Assembly (NCBI GenBank): GCA_025057695.1
Contig: JANWVB010000049.1
Span: forward strand, 1 to 9,531
Length of the DNA: 9,531 nucleotides
Origin: Patescibacteria group bacterium
GTDB lineage: Bacteria > Patescibacteriota > Microgenomatia > UBA8517
Reading direction: 5' to 3'
The number at the start of each line of letters is the position of its first letter. The stretch's first letter is position 1. The position numbers and the translations under genes are program-made. A model generated the notes under the pieces. That model made no database searches. It saw only the letters and a program-made list of their open reading frames with translations, and was not told the DNA's origin. This document shows, in pieces, positions 1 through 6,441 of this stretch.

Positions 1-339
1 AATTAAAAAATCAAACGACAGTGAAACAACTGATCGTTCAGATTATGATGCTCTTGCGTGGGCAACACTCTGTGGAAACAGAGCAGATTCTTGCGCTTAC
101 GCTTCTGCATAATCTGATATCCTTTCGCTTTGTCCTCAAGAAAGTGAAACGGGTATAAACCAACTTGAGGTGCTTTACTAGTACATTGCTATAAACTAGT
201 AAATAAGAAGTTTAGCATTACTTTTATTGATATCTGTCTATCGATACACAATAAAAGGAAACCAAAAACGATAGACTAAGCTTGTAGTAAGTTTTTAATA
301 TGACTTTTTTGGAAGAGGGTTCGACTCCCTCCGTCTCCA
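1..339 (+). ncRNA. ssrA: tmRNA (ssrA), 3' part; 5' end outside window
   Basis: Transfer-messenger RNA rescues stalled ribosomes: it is charged with alanine, enters the A site and supplies a short message encoding a degradation tag. Three stems typical of tmRNA pseudoknots are visible: CCTCAAG 134-140 with CTTGAGG 164-170, TTTACTAGT 174-182 with ACTAGTAAA 195-203, and GTCTATCG 236-243 with CGATAGAC 269-276. A 10-bp stem (38-47 with 108-117) fits helix H5. The segment AGACTAAGCTTGTAGTA (273-289) matches the conserved run before the tRNA-like end. The T arm is GAGGG 315-319, loop TTCGACT 320-326, stem CCCTC 327-331. The 3' acceptor strand is CGTCTCC 332-338 with discriminator A339. The next bases are CAA, so CCA is not encoded. 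The 5' acceptor strand, D arm and first pseudoknot lie upstream of the window. The identification is secure; the exact 3' end is inferred from the acceptor geometry. Confidence 0.95.
2..112 (+). other. tmRNA tag reading frame (3' portion)
   Basis: The frame starting at base 2 stays open to TAA at 110-112 and ends Y-A-S-A-stop, similar to the Y-A-F-A ending I remember for Mycoplasma tags. The residues before it include N-D-S-E-T-T-D-R-S-D-Y-D-A-L-A, polar and tag-like, then a stretch with two cysteines. The stop lies in the 3' strand of the H5 stem (108-117). The other two frames do not look like tags: one stops at 4-6, and the other runs on through the pseudoknots. The resume codon is not recognisable and may be outside the window, so the tag length is uncertain (up to 36 codons are visible). 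Confidence 0.6.
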
Positions 340-554
340 CAAAGGTTTCTTGTTGAATAAACTATTGAATTTTTTAATCAAAAAAAACAATAAAATATAA
401 GTTGTTAAAATTTAATTAGTAATAATCTAAAAAAATTAAATCTATTGACTGCAAAAAAGACTGCTATAAATTTCCCACTTGACAATAAATGTTTAGTATT
501 TGACAATTTGTATACAGGGTGTTAAACTAACATCTATTTTAAAAATTCAAGTTT
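340..554. other. AT-rich intergenic region between ssrA and first pilin gene
   Basis: 215 bp with no convincing ORF. It holds the promoter candidates for the downstream pilin gene (listed separately) and an AT-only inverted repeat, ATTTAATT 410-417 with AATTAAAT 434-441, which could arise by chance in such composition. No GC-rich stem followed by a T run is visible after ssrA, so I cannot place a terminator. Because the gap directly abuts a tmRNA 3' end, it is a natural place to look for an integration junction. I see no second copy of the tmRNA 3' end in the window. Confidence 0.5.
500..528 (+). promoter_or_regulatory. sigma70-type promoter for pilin gene 555-902
   Basis: Perfect -35 TTGACA at 500-505, 17-bp spacer, extended -10 TG-T-TAAACT at 520-528. 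The predicted start is near 535, giving a leader of about 20 nt with no Shine-Dalgarno sequence. A second TTGACA lies at 479-484 without a good -10 partner. An extended -10-like TGCTATAAA at 462-470, with TTGACT 445-450 too close (14 bp), is an alternative upstream start. Confidence 0.55.
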
Positions 555-902
555 ATGTTAACTGGGATTGTATTAGCAGGAACAGCAGGAAATGGAATAA
601 ATTTAGCTCCTAATGGTGGACTAGCCACTAATGCTGTTAATTTTACTCCTGAAAGAATTGTTAGTGCTGTAATTCTTTTTGCATTAGTAATTGCCGCTTT
701 AGTTTTCTTTTTCATGCTCCTCTGGGGTGGTATTCAATGGATACTAGCAGGTGGAGATAAAGGAAAAACAGAAGAGGCAAGAGGTCGTATCACAGGAGCT
801 TTAATTGGTTTGGTCATAGTTTTTGCCGCTTGGGCTATACTAAATCTTGCCAGTACATTCCTAGGCACTTCATTGACTAACTTGTCTATACCTACTATTT
901 AA
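555..902 (+). CDS. VirB2/TrbC-like type IV secretion pilin, paralogue 1
   Basis: Small membrane protein of 115 residues with the layout of VirB2/TrbC-type pilins as found in candidate-phyla bacteria: a variable glycine- and asparagine-rich N-terminus, a hydrophobic helix (about 35-62), a short charged loop starting G-G-D at 66-68, and a second helix (about 81-103). The loop signature W-G-G-I-Q-W-I-L-A-G-G-D-K is shared with the six pilin genes at 5784-7856. The closest of these is the gene at 7506: both have I-L-x-A-L-V-I-A before the loop, A-G-G-D-K / S-G-G-D-K in it, and F-L-G-T after the second helix. VirB2 family members are the pilus or channel subunit of type IV secretion systems. No cleavable signal peptide is obvious, and an in-frame TAA at 540-542 bounds the start. 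The gene stands alone between its promoter and a convergent gene. Assignment rests on pattern; the exact transport role is inferred. Confidence 0.72.
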   Translation: MLTGIVLAGTAGNGINLAPNGGLATNAVNFTPERIVSAVILFALVIAALVFFFMLLWGGIQWILAGGDKGKTEEARGRITGALIGLVIVFAAWAILNLASTFLGTSLTNLSIPTI

Positions 903-1085
903 GCTCTTTATCTTCTTTATCCTACTTTGTAAGTGTGAATTTGGTTTGAGATTATTCAAGACAAGACTAAGAATTTTTTTTAATATCCTTCAATTCACAA
1001 ATCAGTATTGCACTTCAACAAATAAAACAACTAAACTTTTACATGCATGTATACTCTCCCAAACCAAAATTTTTCGTAACAAAAT
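903..1085. other. convergent intergenic region with inverted repeats
   Basis: 183 bp between two converging genes, without a credible ORF of its own. Visible structure: a perfect 12-bp palindrome TACATGCATGTA at 1040-1051; TGTGAATT 934-941 repeated inverted as AATTCACA 992-999; TTTGGTTTG 940-948 repeated inverted as CAAACCAAA 1060-1068; and a run of eight T at 973-980. The arms are far apart (about 50 and 110 nt), so a simple intrinsic terminator is not demonstrated, although a convergent gap should contain one or two. Confidence 0.4.
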
Positions 1086-2951
1086 TTACAAATCCTCCAA
1101 GTGCCTCAAACTAAAAAACAAGACTTTACTGCCCGTTAGTAAAAATGCTTTTCTATCAGATTCAAGAACTACAAAATCAATGGCATCTTTAAAATGTTCA
1201 GCAACATATTGCGCCACAAACTTTCCATCCTTGGTTACAAATACAATTCTGCCATCTATTTTATCTAAAATAGCAAGATATTCTGAATCTTGACTTGTAT
1301 AAATGCCAGCAATTTGATCTAGCTTGGGTGAAACACCACTTAATTTAAACGGTTGAACCAATCCATTTGACATTTTTGTAATTTTAGTTGCATCTGAAAG
1401 CACCCAGATAGATCCGTCTATTATAATCTGCCTGGCATCTGAAAAGTCTACATCCGATCCTTCCTTTAGCCAAGATTGAGGATTACTATAATTGCCGCTA
1501 GCACCAGGAACCATGCGCAAAACCCGATTATCTTTTGGAACGATATAAAAATTAGACGCATAAGAATAAAAAAGCCAATCTTGACTAAAATCGCCTTCGT
1601 ACAAAAACCTGCTATCTCCAAACCGTTTAATGCCATTTTTGTAGAAGAAATAAATTTTGTCAGTATACACATTAACATCTATAACATCTTTCAGTGGCAA
1701 AGGGCCAGCTACAATCTCTGAGCGTTTTGAAGAAACAACAATTTTAGCAAGTTTTAACCCATTTTTATCCCAAACATACAATGAGTTGTCAGATAGTATC
1801 ATCTTACTGCCGCTAAAATTTGCAGATAAAAGAGCAAGATCAATAAATTGAATTATTTCTGCTGGATATTCTTTAAGCAATTGCTTTCTATTTTCTTCAA
1901 TTGTTTTTAGCAACAACAAAACTTTTTGATCTTGTTTATTCTCGTCTTTTAAACCAAGGACTTTATTGTGAGCATTACTAAAAATATCCCTAGCCCTTTC
2001 AGGAGCTATTTCAGCCAAAGCAATCGCTTCCGCAAGCTCTTTCTCAATCTCGTTTGTTTTATATTCAAGAATTGCTCTCCTTTCTTTTTCCTGCTTTTTG
2101 AGAAAACCAAAAACAACACTTGTTAGCAAAACTAATAAACAAATAAGTCCAATTGCCAAAGTTGTCAAAGATCTTGGCTTTTTTTCATGAATTGACTGTG
2201 AGTTTAAAAAAAAATTATCTTTCAGTGACAAACCATCAAATTCAGGTTTGAACTTTTGCCCAATGAAAAACCGTTTTGCGCTTCCTAAATTTGAAAAAAG
2301 ATTCGTGCCAAAACTCTTCTGATTTTTGATGTGAAAAGGCTGCTCTAATGTCTCTTTTTCATTTGCCAATAATTTAGAATTGTTATAAGTTTTACTTAAT
2401 TCATTAGAGAAATAATTACACCTATAAATAACTCCACTGCCACCAAGAGTCAAGAAACCAGATGAAGAGTACTCATTAGGAAATTTTTGTCTTAACAAAA
2501 ATCTAATTTTGTTACCCAATAAAAAAGCTTCAGTGGTGCCAAAGAAAAAAACATCCTCTACAATCATCTTTCCTTTGGTTATTTGAATAGTATCGCTTTG
2601 ACTGCTTAACAAAACCCCATACTGACCATTGCGTAAAATCGACAACCCCATTCCCGGGCTAACAACACAAATAACTTCATCTTTATAAACTGCCATTACA
2701 GCAAATCTAACCAGGTTCTGGCTGTCAACCAAATCAGTCAAAGCATCGCATATCAATTCACTAGCTTGTTTTAGATCCCAAGATCGAGATAAACGATAAA
2801 AAAATTGCTTGGCTTTTACAAAAGGTTGAAGGTTTTTGCCTATAAAAAAAATGAAAATTTGAGTCTCCTCAATATCCTCTTTGCCCACATAAACTTCGTT
2901 TATTCTTTGGGATTGAGAATAAAGTTTGGCAGTGAATATGTTTGCTCGCAT
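1086..2951 (-). CDS. Hypothetical single-pass membrane protein: PP2C-like N-terminus, coiled coil, propeller-like C-terminus
   Basis: I do not recognise a named family. Residues are numbered from a GTG at 2957, two codons upstream; I prefer the ATG at 2951. Residues 1-180 are a globular segment whose pattern (A-V-x-K-D-E-V-I-C-V-V near 89-99, L-R-N-G at 108-111, then F-F-F-G-T-T-E-A) resembles PP2C-type phosphatases, but the metal-binding aspartates I would expect are not seen, so activity is doubtful. A polar linker (about 185-262) leads to one membrane helix (about 264-286) flanked by basic residues. A charged coiled coil follows (about 288-360), then repeated beta-strand blocks with aromatic W/Y motifs (about 365-620) that look like a propeller. 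The likely topology is cytoplasmic N-terminus and exported C-terminus. It is the last gene of a three-gene operon, starting 13 nt after the stop of the 75-residue gene. A link between cytoplasmic state and an external complex is only a guess. Confidence 0.6.
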   Translation of the reverse strand: MRANIFTAKLYSQSQRINEVYVGKEDIEETQIFIFFIGKNLQPFVKAKQFFYRLSRSWDLKQASELICDALTDLVDSQNLVRFAVMAVYKDEVICVVSPGMGLSILRNGQYGVLLSSQSDTIQITKGKMIVEDVFFFGTTEAFLLGNKIRFLLRQKFPNEYSSSGFLTLGGSGVIYRCNYFSNELSKTYNNSKLLANEKETLEQPFHIKNQKSFGTNLFSNLGSAKRFFIGQKFKPEFDGLSLKDNFFLNSQSIHEKKPRSLTTLAIGLICLLVLLTSVVFGFLKKQEKERRAILEYKTNEIEKELAEAIALAEIAPERARDIFSNAHNKVLGLKDENKQDQKVLLLLKTIEENRKQLLKEYPAEIIQFIDLALLSANFSGSKMILSDNSLYVWDKNGLKLAKIVVSSKRSEIVAGPLPLKDVIDVNVYTDKIYFFYKNGIKRFGDSRFLYEGDFSQDWLFYSYASNFYIVPKDNRVLRMVPGASGNYSNPQSWLKEGSDVDFSDARQIIIDGSIWVLSDATKITKMSNGLVQPFKLSGVSPKLDQIAGIYTSQDSEYLAILDKIDGRIVFVTKDGKFVAQYVAEHFKDAIDFVVLESDRKAFLLTGSKVLFFSLRHLEDL

Positions 2952-2964
2952 GGACACATTGTAT

Positions 2965-3192
2965 TTACAAAATTAAAAAAGAGAAAACAAAAACAAAAAC
3001 AGCAAAACAAAAATGAAAAATCGCCACAAGTTTAATAGCATAACCCAGTCCAAAATCCAAAGTTTCATTCATGTTTGCCACTTGTTTGATAACAACACCG
3101 GCAAAAATTATGTACATGCCTAAAAAAAGCAGTACAACAACCTTGGCCATATCCCAAAGTGTTGTTTTAAAAATATCAAATGATTCAATCAT
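2965..3192 (-). CDS. Small two-helix membrane protein (DUF5657-like)
   Basis: A 75-residue protein made of two hydrophobic helices, about 15-36 and 50-75, joined by a short polar loop with K-Q-V-A-N-M-N-E-T-L. The pattern Y-I-I-F-A-G-V-V-I-K-Q-V-x-x-M-x-x-T-L resembles the family I remember as DUF5657, small membrane proteins of candidate-phyla bacteria. That match is from memory and unverified. The start codon overlaps the stop of the PH-domain gene (ATGA overlap, 3189-3192), which indicates translational coupling. The end of the upstream gene supplies a Shine-Dalgarno-like AAGGGAG about 7 nt before the ATG, one of the few in the window. Being sandwiched between a PH-domain protein and a large single-pass protein suggests it is a membrane partner of one or both. 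The biochemical function is unknown. Confidence 0.7.
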   Translation of the reverse strand: MIESFDIFKTTLWDMAKVVVLLFLGMYIIFAGVVIKQVANMNETLDFGLGYAIKLVAIFHFCFAVFVFVFSFLIL

Positions 3193-3935
3193 CTTACTCT
3201 CCCTTCTAATTTCTCTTGTTCTTCTTCAACACGCAAATCTCGCAATATTTTGGCAACACTATCAGGATCAGGAACTGCTTCAAAACGAATTTTTGGAACC
3301 TCTCCCGCAGTTTGTATTACAACATCTCCAAACTTAAAAATTGTCCTCCAAATGCCTCCCATCTCAACAGTTACATCTTGAATTTGATCAATGTTTGCAT
3401 CTGTTATCTCGCGATAAATAAGATTCACAAAATCAATTTCCATAATTCTTTCATCAGTAATAATGTTCACATGATAAAGCCAGCCTAAAAATTCTTCCAA
3501 AACAAATGCAATAGTAATCATGTACCAAACTATTACAAATACAGTTTTGAATTCCCATGGAATCATTTCTGTAAAATTAAGCAGAGAAAAGAAAAAAGGG
3601 GCTATTAACATACAAAATGCAATTACAGCCCAAGGCACATTTGTAATTAAGTGCCTTCTCAAAAGTAAAATTATTTTTTCATGACTATCTTTGTGATAAA
3701 AGTTCACATTCCTGGGATTAATACAATAAGTAGAAAACAAACCGGCTCTTGAAGTTACATTGTCTTTTGATTTTGTAGTTTTTAAATCCAAATCTTTATG
3801 GGTTTTGCCATTCTCGCCAGAAATATTATCCTTTTTTATTAGTTTATCAGTTGTTGCTTCTTCTTGGACACCAAAAGGCTTCTTCTGAGATTTCAGATCA
3901 ACATCATCTTTTTTTGCATTGTAAACAACAGGCAT
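3189..3935 (-). CDS. PH-domain (bPH_2 / YdbS-like) membrane protein
   Basis: 248 residues. The first 65 or so are polar and lysine-rich, probably disordered and cytoplasmic. Around residues 78-97 comes F-Y-H-K-D-S-H-E-K-I-I-L-L-L-R-R-H, a lead-in typical of candidate-phyla PH-domain proteins. Two membrane helices follow (about 98-119 and 129-148), then a bacterial PH domain (about 150-232): Y-H-V-N-I-I-T-D-E-R-I, R-E-I-T-D-A-N-I-D-Q-I-Q-D-V-T-V, a turn with G-G-I-W-R-T, and D-V-V-I-Q-T-A-G-E. These match the bPH_2 family (YdbS-like), whose members sit at the membrane and whose ligands are mostly unknown. The C-terminus is a charged helix rich in Glu. It is first in a three-gene operon, overlaps the next gene by 4 nt, and has its own promoter 9 nt upstream, so it can be transcribed apart from the SpoIID-like gene. 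It ends in TGA, showing normal stop use. Confidence 0.85.
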   Translation of the reverse strand: MPVVYNAKKDDVDLKSQKKPFGVQEEATTDKLIKKDNISGENGKTHKDLDLKTTKSKDNVTSRAGLFSTYCINPRNVNFYHKDSHEKIILLLRRHLITNVPWAVIAFCMLIAPFFFSLLNFTEMIPWEFKTVFVIVWYMITIAFVLEEFLGWLYHVNIITDERIMEIDFVNLIYREITDANIDQIQDVTVEMGGIWRTIFKFGDVVIQTAGEVPKIRFEAVPDPDSVAKILRDLRVEEEQEKLEGRVR

Positions 3936-3944
3936 ACCTAATTA

Positions 3945-3953
3945 ATTCTAGCA
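3945..3953 (-). promoter_or_regulatory. extended -10 promoter of the PH-domain operon
   Basis: Reading the minus strand, TGC-TAGAAT spans 3953-3945. The hexamer ends 9 nt before the ATG at 3935, placing the transcription start near 3938 and giving a leader of about 3 nt. No good -35 is visible at the usual 17-bp spacing, which is common for extended -10 promoters. The site lies in the 47-bp gap after the SpoIID-like gene stop. Confidence 0.45.
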
Positions 3954-3982
3954 CAAACTTTGTTTTCGATAAGTTACAAAAA

Positions 3983-5719
3983 TTACAATTTTTCTATGTT
4001 ATACAAAGAGCTTTTGATACCCACATACCCAGGAGCGCGCAAATTAAAAGCTTTCTTAAATTCTTCCGCCGAGATGCTAACCGTTCCCTTGTTAGTTCCA
4101 AAAGTAATAGATAATGTAGATCCATTGTTGCCATATACCACAGAAGCTGAAGAAATATTTTGGTAACCTCCAATACTAGCAAGCTCGCCCATGGAATAAG
4201 GGTTACCCGGCCAACATGAAGTGTCCACAGGCGAAACGCGCGAGACATCACCCCCGCCTTTATACAGTACATGCCATGCATTTAAAATGTCCGCCATTTG
4301 TTCAGAGGTTAACCAAGGATTTGACCTGCCACAAGATCTGCCAGAGCGATCCTTATACCAAGCTTTATAAAACCATGGAGATCCGGCAATTTTCTCATAA
4401 GCGGTTGATGGCCAATCAGAAGAAGTATCTTTTATGCCAAACCAACCCCATTGAGAAATTGTATATCCTCCAGTGCTTGCCGAATAATAAGTTTTTACGG
4501 GAACACCACCTCTAGTAAGCACCCAACCACGAGTTTGTCGAACAGCTTCCGCCCATTTTCCGGTTTTTAATTGAGGTTTGTAAACTTGACACTTTTCAGT
4601 AGTACAAATACTGCCAACTCCATTATTTGTAACAGCAAGAGCGTATGTTCTTGCCGCAACAGCTTGGGCCTTTAAAGCCTCAAACCCGCCATTTGATCCC
4701 CAACTTTCAGGAACTTCATGTATTCCAAGAAGGTAATTTTCTTCAAAGGGAATTCTGCCTACTCCTATTACGCCAATAGTTGCAGGCACAGGATAATTTT
4801 TATTCAACTCAGCTCCTTGATAGTAAGCGGCAAGAATAGCCTCGGCAGATTGCCCGGACAAACTTCTTCCATAAGCGCCGTATTGACTCATACCCACTCT
4901 ATGAGGCGCGCCAAATGAAAAAGCCGCAAAAGCAGGTCGGAATCCCGGATCACAAAAACTGCTCGTACCCGGTGCGCCAGAGCATGGTTCTGCGGTCGGT
5001 GGAGTATCTCCGATTGAAGTGGAAAATCCTCCAGCTTTTAATGCTATTAAATCTTCCTGTTTTCGAGAAAGAACAGATAAATATTTTTCTGTTTTTTCAA
5101 CCTCGCCAGCCAAAAAAACAGCTCTTTCGTTCACTTGTTTTTTGATAGAGGCAAAATTGTCTTTACTTTTCTCTAATTTATCGCGATCGTTCTTAAGCTT
5201 AACAATCTCATCCGCATACTTTTCCATTGTTTCAATGTCAAAACTGACAACTTTTTGCTGGATTGTTAGTTCTCTAAGAAAAGCACTAGCATTATCCGAA
5301 GAAATAAAAGGCAAAATAGGATTGTACAACCTGATAAATTTGTAATGATTTTTTGTTTTTTCTTCAAAGACAATCTGTGTGTATTCAATATCAGTTTCTC
5401 GTTTAACTATCTCTTTCTCTTTACCTTCAAGCTCAACAGCTAAAGCGTTAATTCTTTTGGTAAGAGCGATAGCTTGATTCTTTAGATCCGCAAGTTCCTT
5501 TTTGTTATTTTCATGAGCGCTAGATAAAGCGTCTATTTCTCTTTGTATTTCGGCGATTTGGCAATCGTAATCTGTGGCTAAACAACTTGAAGCAAACGCA
5601 ATTTTAAAAAAAACGAAAATTAAGCAATAAAAAATAATCAAAAAAAATTTAAAGAACATTAAATTAATAAAAAATTTTGACCAATTATTTAATCTTTCAA
5701 TTAAACAAATAAAATTCAT
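3983..5719 (-). CDS. Secreted coiled-coil protein with SpoIID/LytB-like lytic transglycosylase domain
   Basis: Likely an exported peptidoglycan-cleaving enzyme; SpoIID is a lytic transglycosylase acting on glycan strands lacking stem peptides. 578 residues from the ATG at 5719. A very hydrophobic signal or anchor segment covers about 17-43 (ending near A-F-A-S-S-C). A long Lys/Glu coiled coil spans about 50-225, as in division-linked wall hydrolases of the EnvC/CwlO type. The SpoIID domain runs from about 262: R-V-G-M-S-Q-Y-G-A-Y-G (274-284), I-P-F-E-E-N-Y-L-L-G-I-H-E-V-P (323-337) with the expected catalytic Glu near 335, E-A-L-K-A-Q-A-V-A-A-R-T-Y-A (347-360), and Y-Y-S-A-S-T-G-G (411-418). 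The GMSQYGA block comes before the catalytic block, the reverse of B. subtilis SpoIID, though other LytB-type proteins share this order. The longer start at 5731 would overlap the -10 element; an internal ATG at 5659 gives a more usual signal peptide. It is divergent from the pilin operon. Confidence 0.85.
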   Translation of the reverse strand: MNFICLIERLNNWSKFFINLMFFKFFLIIFYCLIFVFFKIAFASSCLATDYDCQIAEIQREIDALSSAHENNKKELADLKNQAIALTKRINALAVELEGKEKEIVKRETDIEYTQIVFEEKTKNHYKFIRLYNPILPFISSDNASAFLRELTIQQKVVSFDIETMEKYADEIVKLKNDRDKLEKSKDNFASIKKQVNERAVFLAGEVEKTEKYLSVLSRKQEDLIALKAGGFSTSIGDTPPTAEPCSGAPGTSSFCDPGFRPAFAAFSFGAPHRVGMSQYGAYGRSLSGQSAEAILAAYYQGAELNKNYPVPATIGVIGVGRIPFEENYLLGIHEVPESWGSNGGFEALKAQAVAARTYALAVTNNGVGSICTTEKCQVYKPQLKTGKWAEAVRQTRGWVLTRGGVPVKTYYSASTGGYTISQWGWFGIKDTSSDWPSTAYEKIAGSPWFYKAWYKDRSGRSCGRSNPWLTSEQMADILNAWHVLYKGGGDVSRVSPVDTSCWPGNPYSMGELASIGGYQNISSASVVYGNNGSTLSITFGTNKGTVSISAEEFKKAFNLRAPGYVGIKSSLYNIEKL

Positions 5720-5729
5720 AGTCATATTC

Positions 5730-5738
5730 ATTATAACA
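5730..5738 (-). promoter_or_regulatory. extended -10 promoter of SpoIID-like gene
   Basis: On the minus strand TGT-TATAAT spans 5738-5730, a perfect extended -10. Its last two bases are the first two of an in-frame ATG at 5731, so that ATG cannot be the start if this promoter is used. The predicted start near 5723 gives a leader of about 4 nt before the ATG at 5719. No clear -35 is visible. Confidence 0.5.
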
Positions 5739-5764
5739 AACTATTTTTATCTTGATGTTTTTAG

Positions 5765-5773
5765 TGCTACAAT
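5765..5773 (+). promoter_or_regulatory. extended -10 promoter of the six-gene pilin operon
   Basis: TGC-TACAAT at 5765-5773; the hexamer ends 10 nt before the ATG at 5784. The predicted transcription start is near 5780, a leader of about 4 nt. There is no good -35 at 17-bp spacing; TTGATG at 5752-5757 is too close (10 bp). The site lies about 30 bp from the divergent promoter of the SpoIID-like gene, so one regulator could control both. Confidence 0.5.
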
Positions 5774-5783
5774 CTTTTTACAT

Positions 5784-6083
5784 ATGGGATGCGACAGTAC
5801 AAACGGGATTGTAACTGCAATTGGATGCATTTCTCTTTCTGCTAGTAATCCATTGGTTGATATCGTCAGTTTATTCCTGCGCTTTGGAGGAGGTATTGCA
5901 GGTGGAATTGGGATAATATTAATAATTTATTCCGGATATATGATAATGACATCTTCCGGAGATCCAAAAAAGGTCCAAGCTGGCAAAGAACTATTAGGAG
6001 CAGCAGTATCAGGTGTTATAATGCTAATATTTGCCGTATTTATATTGAGATTGATCGGTTCCGATACTTTGAGAATTTTTTAA
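5784..6083 (+). CDS. VirB2/TrbC-like pilin, paralogue 2 (conserved candidate-phyla type)
   Basis: 99 residues. The N-terminal part has two cysteines (3 and 15) around T-A-I-G-C-I. A glycine-rich first helix follows (about 35-56), then the loop T-S-S-G-D-P-K-K-V-Q-A-G-K-E-L-L (56-71) and a second helix (about 71-91), ending I-G-S-D-T-L-R-I-F. The combination of T-A-I-G-C-I, S-x-G-x-P-x-K-x-Q-A-G-K-E and a terminal I-G-x-D-x-L is one I associate with a widespread pilin-like protein of Microgenomates-type genomes. This makes it the most typical member of the cluster and the best marker for the lineage. It is the first gene of a six-gene operon, with an extended -10 promoter 10 nt upstream and no room for a Shine-Dalgarno sequence. 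It probably acts as an envelope-embedded subunit; whether it polymerises is unknown. Confidence 0.75.
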   Translation: MGCDSTNGIVTAIGCISLSASNPLVDIVSLFLRFGGGIAGGIGIILIIYSGYMIMTSSGDPKKVQAGKELLGAAVSGVIMLIFAVFILRLIGSDTLRIF

Positions 6084-6101
6084 CAATCTAAAACAAATAG
6101 C

Positions 6102-6428
6102 ATGCAAAATTATCTGGCATTAACAAGAAGCGATCTTGTTCAAATAGAAAATGCTTTGTCACCCAGATTTGCCGGTGGCAATATAGGAAATGTTATCGCG
6201 GCGGCTATTCCGTATGTTTTTGGGTTTGCTGGCTTTGCTGTGTTAATATACATCGTTTTTGCAGGATATAGCTTGTTAATGTCTAAGGGAGATCCAAAGG
6301 CAGTAGCGGCGGCACAAGCAAATCTTACTACAGCAATTATAGGATTTATAGTAATATTTACATCTTATTTTATAGTTCAAATTGTTGGGCAAATACTAGG
6401 GATAGAACAAATTCAGCAAATGTTCTAG
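6102..6428 (+). CDS. VirB2/TrbC-like pilin, paralogue 3
   Basis: 108 residues with the family layout: a polar N-terminus (1-30), first helix about 31-59, loop M-S-K-G-D-P-K-A-V-A-A-A-Q-A (60-73), second helix about 76-99, and a short polar tail ending Q-Q-M-F. The F-A-G-Y-S-L-L-M-S-K-G-D-P segment aligns with Y-S-G-Y-M-I-M-T-S-S-G-D-P of the preceding gene, so these two are a related pair within the cluster. The gene follows its neighbour by 18 nt with no recognisable ribosome binding site, and no promoter of its own is visible, so it is probably co-transcribed. It ends in TAG, while the other pilin genes end in TAA. Function is inferred from the family: a membrane-embedded subunit of a type IV secretion-like apparatus. 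Confidence 0.72.
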   Translation: MQNYLALTRSDLVQIENALSPRFAGGNIGNVIAAAIPYVFGFAGFAVLIYIVFAGYSLLMSKGDPKAVAAAQANLTTAIIGFIVIFTSYFIVQIVGQILGIEQIQQMF

Positions 6429-6441
6429 TTTATAAAAAAAG

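Noticed and set aside
290..342. Possible ordinary tRNA gene suggested by the T arm and acceptor strand
   Set aside because: There is no D arm, anticodon arm or matching 5' acceptor strand nearby, while pseudoknots and the conserved tmRNA segment lie directly upstream.
361..395. Possible ssrA terminator around TTGAATTTTTTAATCAA
   Set aside because: Only four base pairs form before mismatches, the stem has almost no G/C, and no U tract follows it, so it is not a convincing intrinsic terminator.
946..1293. Plus-strand open frame of 115 codons overlapping the end of the large minus-strand gene
   Set aside because: Composition is Lys/Ser/Thr-rich without domain or membrane pattern, and it lies largely antisense to a longer frame with clear domains and operon context.
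4216..5345. Several plus-strand open frames opposite the SpoIID-like gene
   Set aside because: They are antisense to a protein with signal peptide, coiled coil and conserved SpoIID motifs, and show low-complexity shadow composition.
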